Program-made: the position numbers and the translations under genes
DNA from: Larix sibirica
Lineage: Eukaryota; Streptophyta; Pinopsida; Pinales; Pinaceae
DNA length: 10,985 nucleotides
NCBI GenBank assembly: GCA_004151065.3
Contig: NWUY0300000347.1
Coordinates: 11,714-22,698, forward strand
Reading direction: 5' to 3'
The notes under the pieces: generated by a model
Databases searched by the model: none
What the model saw: the letters and a program-made list of their open reading frames with translations, nothing else
What the model was told of the DNA's origin: nothing
Shown: piece by piece, positions 1 through 7,985 of the stretch
Numbering within the stretch: the first letter of the stretch is position 1
Layout of the letters: the number at the start of each line of letters is the position of its first letter

Positions 1-1169
1 AATGAACGGGGCTCAACTTTCCAAAGAATCCCAGAATGATAGTCATGTTCCCTTTTTTGCATCGGATGGACGAGAGGGGACTTGACACCAAATGTAACTT
101 CCTTTCGTGGATCCTATTGCAATGGATCCGGTGAAATGTTTTGTACCTCGATAGGAACCTTCCATTCCTTTAGCCATTCTTGGATAATCACTTGAAATTC
201 TTCTGCTAACAATTTGAACCTAGTGAGAAACCATTATCGATTTGTTTCCCACCTTTCCTGGATGTACATGTGATGAGGTCCATCTTTGGACCTCGCAATG
301 CCCCAAAACTTAACTACTATGTCCTCTTCAATCTGTGGGATCTGTATAGAATAATATTGTAGTGCCTTTTTTTGCAAATACAATGTGACATTATTTTCAA
401 CATGTCTCCTCTTAATCTCAGTGTACCATAAGTTCACATATCCCAGAGAATAACAGGGACCAATTGGATCCATGCCATGATAGGATTCCAGATCCGCCCA
501 ACCCACAAATGAAATTAAAAGTAATAGACAGGAATAGGTAAAGGGGGTACCATGATCTTGGTCATTGACATAGTCATTGAGGAAATCATTCAGGAGTAAC
601 ATTACGCAATTCATTTGTACTCCAGTTGCACATTGTTCTACTTCTGCGATGACAGACACAGTCACTTAGTTCGGTTGAAACTTCCTTAACAATTTTTTCA
701 CCACCTCCTTTACGGCGAAGCGACCCGCCTAGTCATTGATCGATGCAATGTTGAACCCCCTCTTTCTCTTCGACAATTGATACTTGTCCTTCATATTAGC
801 ATCCAATTATGTGTCTCTCTCTTTTCCCACAGAAAATTGAGCAGGGTACACCCTAACCTTGGGAAACCTTTTAATATTTGCAATCATTTCGGTGTCCACT
901 GACACCTTAGTATCAAGCCACAAACAACCTCCATGAAAGCAAAGAAGCAAATTCTTCACAAAAGCATTGGCTTTAGCAGTCCTACCAAAGTGTGTTAGGT
1001 GCATCAGCGATAGAATGCCATCACTCTTCAATCCAAAATCCCACTCCATAGGCTCAAGCTCTAATGGAGCACTTTCATCCGTATTCACTGTTTGCAAGTA
1101 GTTTTTGTAATGGAATTCCATAAACTTTGCAATGTCATGGTCTGCATATGAAAATTTGTTGATGTTTCA
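1..1169 (-). pseudogene. Extra ORF downstream of pol, distal part (broken, runs off the window)
   Basis: One uninterrupted frame runs from 1169 to the window edge, about 389 codons. It is broken only by stops at 1169-1167 (TGA), 809-807 (TAA), 731-729 (TAG), 668-666 (TAA), 236-234 (TAA) and 116-114 (TAG). Translation on both sides of each stop reads as the same protein. Visible pieces include HLTHFGRTAKANAFVKNLL, then LWLDTKVSVDTEMIANI, a basic stretch (QLSKRKRGFN), a Lys/Leu-rich amphipathic segment near 700, and a hydrophobic segment (YSCLLLLISFVGW) near 520. The LWLD-type block resembles a domain I recall from unannotated plant repeat proteins; that is memory, not a match. The location after integrase is where env-like or additional ORFs occur in some plant gypsy elements. 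I see no signal peptide or fusion peptide, so envelope function is not supported. Function unknown. Confidence 0.6.
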
Positions 1170-1752
1170 CAATATGTCCCCTGGACCATAACTCCTTTCG
1201 GAATTGGAAAAGTTACAAATGAGTACATGACATTCTTAGGAAAGTGAATGAGTCTCACATCCATTTTTGTGGTGGTACGTATCCAGGAAAATCAGTTGCA
1301 AACCCGGATGCAAAAGATTTACTGTCATGTCTTCTCTTGGCTATTTCTTTTGGATTCACATTACAGTTTGACTTCCTAGACTTCTTCAACACATTTGTAA
1401 GAATGTGCAGTGAGAGCACTTCTGGTTGTTCTAGACTTATTGGTATAGACCCCTGCATGTTAACCTCCTTGACAAATCCTTGTGCTTCACTTGTTGTGGA
1501 TAAATAAACCTACATCCTGATACTCTTATGTGCTAAACTTTCTTTGTGTAACTACTTGAACTATGGTTTGATCAATACATTTCAACGTCGAGACAACAAT
1601 GAGTCCCGACCAGTTGGCTAATGTGTTTTTAAACTTAATTCTCGTAGGTGATATTTCTGTCTTTACTGATGTGAAATGAATAGATCCGATCCTTGCAATC
1701 ATCATGGTGGAAGTGGTGAATCTATTCACACACTTAAGTCTTTTCGACAATT
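1170..1752 (-). pseudogene. Extra ORF downstream of pol, proximal part (frameshifted)
   Basis: Coding-like pieces in several frames lead into the frame that begins at 1169. Bases 1750-1526 encode 74 residues (SKRLKCVNRFTTSTMMIAR at the start, a Trp-Ser-Gly near the middle). About 1515-1255 encodes another stretch with a Lys/Arg cluster (KKSRKSN, KRRHDSK) ending PGYVPPQKWM. About 1258-1190 carries RLIHFPKNVMYSFVTFPIPK in yet another frame. The pieces are collinear and end close to each other, as expected of one protein broken by small indels. The true start codon is not clear; the TTG at 1750 follows a stop. No family is recognised. The basic middle could be a nuclear-targeting or nucleic-acid-binding linker, which is inference only. 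Confidence 0.45.
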
Positions 1753-2026
1753 AAAGCAAAAATCCCACTAATGTTTCCACTATGCTCGCCATAAAAGAAG
1801 CAATTAATGCAAGTCAACTACAAATGCAGCAAATGCTTTTGTAATTCGACAAAGAATACTATGACAGACCCCAAACCCCCATTTTGACACAACACTACGA
1901 TAGGAGAAATAAGTTGGGGTTTCCAAAATCTTCGACACAAAACAAAACTTGGGGTTTCTAGGAATTATATATAGACACAAAGGAATTTTTTTTCTTCTGT
2001 ATGTACAAGCATTGATTCAAATTTAT
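1753..2026 (-). other. Pol-to-extra-ORF spacer with purine tract, TATA-like sequence and short direct repeat
   Basis: No coding signal is seen on either strand. On the minus strand there is a 13-base purine run (1998-1986), a TATATATAA-type sequence within 1977-1961, a G-rich patch near 1890-1873, and a 10-base direct repeat TTGGGGTTTC on the plus strand at 1914-1923 and 1949-1958. The purine run could be a fossil polypurine tract and the TATA-like sequence an internal promoter for the following ORF. Both readings are inference; AT-rich plant DNA gives such matches by chance. Confidence 0.35.
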
Positions 2027-3122
2027 TCACTGCAAGGAGGCATGACTGTCCTTGTAAGGTTTCAGTCAGCTTCCATTTACGAGTTCGTCGAGGAGTTCAC
2101 CATCTAGCTTGTGTAGCTATACTATGCCTCCCTTCATCACCTAGTTGATGACATAAGGACCTAGACAATGCATTCTTAGCTTTCCTGGGTGTTTGAAAAA
2201 CTTACTATCATAAAGAAGGACTAGGTCTCCTTGCTAGAAATTTTTTATGGTGATGTGGCTATCATGCCATGCCTTTTCTTTGTATTTCTGAACTTGCTAG
2301 TGAAATCCTACAACAAACCTGTCTTCTTCTAGCTGAATTAACTGCAACAATCTTTCTTCAACGGCACCAGTATCAGGCATATTGGTGAAAGAAACAATCC
2401 TTAATCTTGGTACAATATATTCCATAGGAATAATAACATCTTGTCCATACACCAGTCTGAAGGGTGTCTGGCCTGTCAATTTCTTGCATGTTATTCTATA
2501 ATCCCATAAAAATGTAGGAACCATCATGTCCTAGTCGTCGCGGTTCACATTACAAACCTTTGTTAGTGCATGTTCCAAAATATTGTTAAATGCTTCGATG
2601 GTCCCATTTTCTTGTGGGTGATACGAGGTTCAGTCTTTTGATGGTACAAATGTAATTCCTCTATAAGCGCTTCTATAGCGTTGTTGACAAAGTGAGTGCC
2701 CTGATGACTTAATAGAACTCGAGGACATCCAAACCTTGTAACAACATTTTCAAACAAAAACTTCACAGTAGTCGCAACACTACAATCGCACAATGGTGCA
2801 ACTTCATCCCATATAGTAATATAGTCAGTCATAGTCATAATATACCTTGCTCCAGTCCTTTTTCTTAGTGAATTTATTGAACCTACAAATTTAATAGCTC
2901 ATTTGTCGAAGGCCTGCAACGCAACTTGGGGTACTAATGGAATTTTATCCCTCCTTGATGGTTTCCCCATCGTTTGACATACGTCGTAGTTCTTGCAATA
3001 CTCCTTGGCATCCTTATAGAGGGTACGCCACCACATCCCAACTCTTAAGATATTCTGCGCATTAGCCTTTCCTGCATAGTGACCCCCTGCAGCGCCCTCA
3101 TGAGATTTAGTTAATATCATTG
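2027..3122 (-). pseudogene. Integrase (zinc-binding, catalytic core, GPY region), inactivated
   Basis: The integrase inserts the element's cDNA into host chromatin. The N-terminal HHCC zinc finger is visible in 3120-2899: SHEGAAGGHYAGK supplies the histidines, and EYCKNYDVCQ, about 30 residues later, the cysteines. The catalytic core follows in the same frame after a TGA at 2901-2899. The first catalytic Asp is replaced by Lys (2892-2890, AIKFVG) and the second by His (2706-2704, LLSHQGTHF). The catalytic Glu survives (2596-2594, NGTIEAFNN) but only after a frameshift near 2623. From there one frame runs to the TGA at 2029-2027, through GQTPFRLVYG, DLVLLYDS and the GPY region (RMHCLGPYVI), with several TAG/TGA stops. 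No chromodomain follows. Length fits a gypsy integrase. Confidence 0.93.
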
Positions 3123-3840
3123 GTCACTTTTCTCTAGAACACAACAACACAATACCTCATCATGTCTTAACTTGTGCAATTGACCGACTATCAATTCATA
3201 GTATACAGACTTAGCAACTAGCCGCTTCTTCTGTGTAGTCGTGTAACCTTCTGGTGCCACTCTTGTAGAAAAGAAATTCACAATATCTTCAAAGTATTAA
3301 TCAAACATTCTTACTGAGAAGAGCTATGCATTTAGGATGTTATATTCTAAGTTGGTCGATTCCTCTCTTGTTTCCAACCTCACCAGATGGTCAGGCCCTA
3401 CATTCATCCTCCCTATTTTGATGACAATTTCAAAATAGTATTCCTGGAATAGTAAGAGCCATCGACAAATCTTCCCTCCCAACACTAGCTTTTTGACAAG
3501 GTACTTCAAAGCAGAATGATCTATAAACATTTTAAAATATCCTTCCAATAGATAGTGCCATAAAATTTTGCAAGGAATATACCATAGCTATCCCTTTGCT
3601 CTCTGTCATAGTATAATTCCTTTCTATCGTCGACAATTTCCTACTAGCAAATGAAATTGGATGATCAATAGATCCCTCACCTAGCTGAGCAAGGATTGCA
3701 CCTAGAGTGACTGAAGACACATCAACAGGCACATTGAATTCTGTTTTCCAGTCTGGAAATACCAAAATAGGCATAGTTACCATTTTCTCTTTTAATGTGT
3801 CAAAGCCTTGCTGACACTCTTCATGCCATTGAAACTTCAC
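3123..3840 (-). pseudogene. RNase H domain and RH-INT connection of pol (frameshifted)
   Basis: RNase H degrades the RNA strand of the RNA:DNA hybrid during reverse transcription. Bases 3840-about 3550 encode FQWHEECQQGFDTLKEKM and PVDVSS, whose Asp matches the first RNase H catalytic residue. Next come GAILAQ, SFASRKLS and NYTMTES, which holds the catalytic Glu. A frameshift near 3550 moves the reading to 3548-3123, with FIDHSALKYL (third catalytic Asp), RWLLLFQEY and GPDHLVRLE (final Asp), then a connection region crossing stops at 3326-3324 and near 3293. The catalytic acids therefore remain recognisable, but no open frame joins them. It follows RT directly and leads into the integrase zinc finger near 3120, again with a frame change. 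Confidence 0.92.
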
Positions 3841-4774
3841 TTTCTTTATTTAAGATTTTTTCCATGGGAGCTGTAATCTGAGCATATCCTTTGATCAACT
3901 TCCTATAATAGCCCTTATGTCCCATAGTTTTCCTTAACTGTCGAACTAACGTAGGTGGATGTAGATCTACTATGATTGTAATCTTCGCAGGATCCACCAA
4001 GAATCCTTGCTTGTAGACCACATGACCCAATAGTATGCTAAATGGGGCACAAAATATACACTTCTTCAGGTTTAATGAGATCTGAACTGTCTACAATGCT
4101 CTAACATCAACCTCAATCTTTCAATATGATTCTTAAGAAAACCATATATTTTCCAATCATCAAAGTAGAATTCAAGAAATTTATGAATCAATTCTTAAAA
4201 GCAACGACAACTACTCTAGAGAAAATTGCAAGAGCATTCTTCAAAACAAAGGGCATTACTGTATACTGGAAGCAACCCCATTCTGTCGCAAAATTTTTCT
4301 TGTGTCGATCTTCCTTGGAATTTTTTATCTGATTGCACTCATAAAATCCATCGATAAATGAATATGCTTCTTGACCTCCGATGCTTTCTAGCACTTCATC
4401 TGTGAACGACGTTGGAAATGGATCATGTAGACAAGCATCATTCAACTTCCTTAAATCAACATAGATTCAAATTTCACCAATATTCTTGTCTTGTACTACC
4501 ATAGGAATGATCCACTCTGACTCTTCGATGGGCTCAATAATGCATGCATCAAGCATTCTATCTAGCTCAGCTCTAACTTTTTCCTTGTACCAATGATTAA
4601 GTCTATAAGGTCTTTGATTAATTGGCTTGGTGCCTGGTTTCAACAAGATCTTCATTTCTCCCAGGTCGCTAGCAATCCCTTTCATCTCAAAAAACTTGGT
4701 AGGAAATAAATATTGAAACTCATGCAGCAAATCAATGATCTTACATATTGTTTCATCATCCCAATAATATCCAA
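3841..4774 (-). pseudogene. Reverse transcriptase domain of pol (frameshifted, nonsense-mutated)
   Basis: RT copies element RNA into cDNA in cytoplasmic particles. Reading starts near 4774 with the lead-in EFQYLFPTKFFEMKGI, then NQRPYRLN and IIEPIEESEWIIP. A TGA at 4467-4465 interrupts the segment leading into DLRKLNDAC. Motif A keeps its Asp (SFIDGF, 4352-4350), though the region after it is altered. VMPFVLKNALAIFSR covers motif B, with a Val where Gly is usual. A frameshift near 4195 precedes an intact FDD motif C at 4164-4156 (EFYFDDW). Another frameshift near 4090 leads to LNLKKCIFC and GHVVYKQGFLVDP, and the thumb ends at GYYRKLIKGYAQITAPMEK. Sequence order and spacing match gypsy RT across its full length. 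Confidence 0.95.
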
Positions 4775-5000
4775 TATTTGCAAATTTAAAATTTTTAGGG
4801 GACCCAATATATACCTTTTTTTTATCTTCAATGACTTCAAAAATCTGTTGGATGAAATCTTTGGTCCCTTTAGGTTGAGGCTCCCTTCAGTTTCCAGGAT
4901 ATGCACATCTATTGGATCCTCATCCTCTGGCCCACCAGTGATATTATAACATTCCATAATCTTTTCAACTATTGCATTCCACTGGAGAAAATTACACACT
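4775..5000 (-). pseudogene. Linker between capsid-like modules and RT
   Basis: About 75 residues are readable from 4999 downwards in a frame shifted relative to the modules before it: CNFLQWNAIVEKIMECYN, then an acidic patch (PEDEDPIDVH). Near 4770 the frame changes again to join RT at YYWDDETICKI. No domain is recognised. It is collinear with the neighbouring pol segments, so it belongs to the same polyprotein rather than being a separate gene. Confidence 0.6.
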
Positions 5001-5520
5001 AGCCCAGGAATTCCCTCAATTTTTTTTCTTTTATGATTTGCAGAGATGCATCTACCACTGGACTTTCATATTCATAGTTAAATGTTTGTTTGAAACTCAT
5101 AGCCATATTATCCCAATCTGCAGTTCCTTGTTGAAGCTCCAGCGACGTATACCAATTCCTTAGTATAGTGTCCAATGTGTGTATAAACATGTGGACCCAC
5201 TCTTGCTTTGGTATGTTCTGCCATATTGCACTACAAGTGGTTAGATGATCAACAGGGCTAGTTAACCTAGTATATTTCTCTTCGATATATGGTATTCCCT
5301 TGCCAAATCGGATCTCTAAAAATCATCTACACTGCGACCGACCCGTTATGGACTGTTTATGAATATCCCACCATCTTGTTGGTGTTTATTTTAATGCCAT
5401 ATCTAATGCTAATAACTGTTATTTTTCTAGCACCTTAATTTCAAATTCAACAATAAAATTTTCTAGATTAAGAAAACCTTCATATGTGGGAGGGTCATAT
5501 ACCTCTTTACCAACCTAGCG
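5001..5520 (-). pseudogene. Two capsid-like (retrotransposon-gag type) modules between protease and RT
   Basis: The frame is continuous with the protease upstream and carries stops at 5517-5515, 5421-5419, 5388-5386, 5325-5323 and 5001-4999. The first module shows YEGFLNLENFIVEFE, LLALDMALK, TPTRWWDIH and FLEIRFG. This is the usual layout of the retrotransposon gag capsid: a Tyr-x-Gly entry, a Leu-rich helix, A/P-x-x-WW, then a W/F-x-x-RF ending. The second module shows IPKQEWVHMFIHTLD, then RNWYTSLELQQGT, then DWDNMAMSFKQTF, which follows the same NWY / GT-x-x-WD-x-M / F-x-x-x-F pattern. The true gag, with zinc knuckles, lies 1.2-2.7 kb upstream, so these are additional copies of the fold or look-alikes. 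Similarity is judged by eye, and the second module is the clearer. A role in particle assembly is only inference. Confidence 0.6.
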
Positions 5521-5847
5521 TAGTGACTTTGTAACCCGAGCACATCTTTGCATCGAGACCTCATGTAGCCTATTCTTCGAATTCTCTAGAGCTACGCTAG
5601 AATATGATGATCAAGAGCTAATGCTCTGCCATCTCAATGTTCCATCCGCTATGGGATTGATATAATCATTTATCCTTGAGGATACATTATAAATATTTCC
5701 CAAATATCGAGCATCATATTCTTCCTTGACCGGTTCAACATACCTTTATCCCTCCATCGGATCCAAAGGTGCAACAACTCTGATTTCGTCATTCGCAAAT
5801 GTTAGCATCCTCTTCTTGAAGTTAATAATGGTTTGGTTATGTATTTC
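5521..5847 (-). pseudogene. Protease-to-capsid-like-module linker
   Basis: The protease frame runs on past its TAG at 5850-5848 without any frameshift, with further stops at 5748-5746 and 5613-5611. Readable parts include INFKKRML, VVAPLDPMEG, RYVEPVKEEYDARYLGN and NRLHEVSM. The composition is charged and the segment looks like an extended linker. No domain is recognised. Consistent reading across three stops is the evidence that it was once translated. Confidence 0.6.
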
Positions 5848-6178
5848 CTATTCTATCCCTAGGAGTGAAGAGTATGGATTAGTATCATCGACAATCTCTA
5901 GAACTTCAAAATATGCAAAGGTATGCCGTTGCTCCACTTCAATAGGGAATCCTACCATCCTTCCAAAGGGTATGACTTTATTTTGATTTTCCAATCTCAA
6001 CTGAATGGGTGACCACACTAGTTTAGGATTTCCCATATTTTCCCATGTATGCTTAGCAAGAATATTTACATCTGATCCTAGATCTAAAATAACAAAATCC
6101 ATATCATAATCTCCAATCTGTGCACTAAGTCGTAGTTCCCAACCATTTTTTTTTCTTTTGAACATGATTCACGACTCA
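5848..6178 (-). pseudogene. Retroviral-type aspartic protease
   Basis: The protease cleaves the Gag-Pol polyprotein and works as a dimer with one catalytic Asp per subunit. About 105 residues are open between the TGA at 6171-6169 and the TAG at 5850-5848. The active site reads VILDLGSDVNIL, with Asp at 6084-6082. The usual D-S/T-G is D-L-G here, which I recall from other plant gypsy elements, so it may be normal for the group. The C-terminal part contains PYSSLLGI, matching the hydrophobic-hydrophobic-Gly motif near the end of the fold. The frame is +1 relative to gag, with a run of nine A (6154-6146) just inside it. An indel or an ancestral gag/pol frame switch would both explain this. Confidence 0.85.
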
Positions 6179-6181
6179 TTC

Positions 6182-6945
6182 TTACCTCAATTCCTCCTCA
6201 GATTCCCCGATTAAATTATCCAATTCCCATAATGCATTTTCATCCTTAATTAGAGTCAAACAACTTTTCAAAAAGCTATGTAGAACACTTACCTTTCTTG
6301 GATTTTTCCTTGACACAAACCGGTCGAAGCGAGGTGGCATGTCATAGACAAGGCCTTCTTCAATTACTAGTGGCAGGGAGGATGTTGATGCTTTCTTTTG
6401 GTTCCACATAAATTCATCACGAGATTCAAAGAAAAATCCCTTCTCTTTTTGAACGTCAAATTGCAGTGGTTGCTGAACTGTTGGTCTCACTCTCGGATTC
6501 CATTGGTTGTTATGATTTCCCTTGTCATCACCCGTCATAGATTCCCCTCTGGTGACCACAGTGACAATAGGTTGCTTCTGTCGCGTCTCAATTGAAATAT
6601 TATGAACATTCTGGTTTTGATTTTGGTTATTCTTCACCTGCCACTTTGCTATAAGATGGGGACAGTCTTCAATAGTGTGGTCTAGTTCCCTACAATATGT
6701 GCAAGTCGAAGTAGGATTCAGGAATTCTCTAGCATAATGTCATGGGGTACTACAATTATAACATGTTACTCGACCTCTTCCTCGACCAAATCCTCCTCGT
6801 CCATGTCCTCGGAATCCACCCTGTGGATGGCTAAACTGTGCATTACTTCTTTCATCTTGCTCTTCTCCTTTCATGAGGAGATTATCTATTGTGGGTTTTG
6901 TGAGAAACTAATATACTCAACAGTTATTCTCATCATAACTGATTG
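6182..6945 (-). pseudogene. Gag C-terminal part: Gly/Arg-rich region, knuckles 4 and 5, tail
   Basis: One frame runs from about 6940 to the TAA at 6184-6182. Stops are at 6919-6917, 6910-6908 and 6742-6740. After an acidic/polar stretch (LLMKGEEQDERSN) comes a Gly/Arg-rich segment (GGFRGHGRGGFGRGRGR). Then come two CCHC-type knuckles: CYNCSTP-stop-HYAREF (6763-6722, last Cys changed to Phe) and CTYCRELDHTIEDC (6703-6662, all four ligands kept). A Gln/Asn-rich run (NNQNQNQN) follows, and about 130 residues of unrecognised tail end at EEELR. Such knuckle and RGG segments bind RNA in nucleocapsids. The tail leads directly to the protease, in a different frame. Confidence 0.85.
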
Positions 6946-7155
6946 ACCGAAAAAATCACACCATAGGTTTTGTGGGGTACTCACCATTTTCTGTAGAAAA
7001 TAGCATTCTTTCGGTCAATGTCCTCTAGTTTGACATATTCTACACCATATGCTTGTTCCGGGGTTTAATGGATTATGATTTCCAACAACAAGATAGTCAA
7101 TATGGAAAGTCATGCATTGATATTTTAAGTAACCCTCCTCCTTGCATCTGGTACA
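6662..7155 (-). other. Array of five CCHC-like zinc knuckles in gag
   Basis: Five motifs spaced as C-x2-C-x4-H-x4-C occur in order. Knuckle 1, 7155-7114: CTRCKEEGYLKYQC, with Tyr at the His position. Knuckle 2, 7044-7003: CRICQTRGH-stop-PKEC, all ligands kept but cut by a TGA. Knuckle 3, 6960-6920: starts CDFF and ends DENNC in another frame, with ligands 2 and 3 lost. Knuckle 4, 6763-6722: CYNCSTP-stop-HYAREF. Knuckle 5, 6703-6662: fully conserved. Most gypsy Gag proteins have one or two knuckles. Confidence 0.75.
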
Positions 7156-7985
7156 CCAAACATATTCTCTTTTTTCCTTACCCTTTTTGACGTCTTGAAT
7201 ATGAATTGACAAGTTTTCCAAATGTGATTGGATTTGAGCCATACCAGTTCTAGTATCTTCGACATGTAACGCTTCCAACTTCATAGCCAACTCAAGGGCC
7301 TCCATCTGGGACAAGATTTTCTACTGCATCAACAAAATTATGATATGAGGTAGTAAAGCAGCTATAAACCACTCCTTGTGTTGAATTTCATTCATATGAA
7401 AACTTGCATGGGAAATCAATTTCTTGAATCTCTGGTCGAAGTCCCAAATAGTTTCATTCGGAAATTGTTTAATTTCTTTGAGCTCAGTAATGCATTGTGA
7501 CTCAGACTTTGGATTTTTAAATTCAGCTTTCAACCTATCCTTAACTTCTGCTAGATTCTTTGCTTGTTGTCTACTAGCAACTTCTGAAAACTTCATAAAC
7601 CAGTCCAAAGCGCAAACCCTAAAGGTCGTAATTAACTGTGTCAATTTGGCATTATCATCTTGTACTTGTTTAACAGTCCAAATTGCATTACATAGAAACT
7701 AGTGCTACTTTGGGTCCTTCGACTCATTCCCATTAAATATAGGAAGTTTCATGTCATCCCAGGCATTCTGGGCCTCGAGGTTTTTGCCTAACTTGATATT
7801 AACGAACCACTACTTGGAATATTTGTCGTAATAATATTCGTCGAGTTGTGGTACTAGTTCGTAGTTCCTTTCTCGGTCACACTGCAACCTTCTCTCCTCG
7901 TCGCAATTCTCCTTCACTTGTTCGACCAAAATATCTTCCCACTTCACAGAAACCCACACTCTTTGTCTGTCCCACTCTCTTCTCC
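6946..7985 (-). pseudogene. Gag capsid core and knuckles 1-3
   Basis: One frame runs from about 7980 to 6945, broken by TAG at 7812-7810, 7707-7705, 7701-7699 and 7323-7321 and by TGA at 7017-7015. It opens with a charged helix-like stretch (ENCDEERRLQCDRERNYE). The capsid core follows: WDDMKLPIFNGNESKDPK, then QLITTFRVCALDWFMKFSE, then ELKEIKQFPNETIWDFDQRF. This is the retrotransposon gag pattern of an F-x-G entry, A-x-x-WF and a Gln-x-x-x-E-T/S-x-x-x-F region. Next are MEALELAMKLEAL, a Lys-rich linker and the first knuckles. Gag forms the virus-like particle and packages RNA. The frame is lost inside knuckle 3. Confidence 0.88.

Noticed and set aside
1-1752. Retroviral envelope gene
   Set aside because: Position fits, but there is no signal peptide, cleavage site or clear transmembrane anchor in what is visible; one short hydrophobic segment is not enough.
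1986-1998. Purine run taken as the polypurine tract immediately before a 3' LTR
   Set aside because: The sequence that follows on the minus strand becomes coding-like by 1750 and shows no convincing similarity to the probable 5' LTR, so the 3' LTR more likely lies beyond base 1.
2027-2296. Chromodomain at the integrase C-terminus
   Set aside because: Translation after the GPY motif ends within about 35 residues without chromodomain aromatic-cage residues.
4126-4332. Plus-strand open frame opposite the RT palm
   Set aside because: Antisense shadow of RT; the minus strand carries the FDD motif and flanking RT sequence here.
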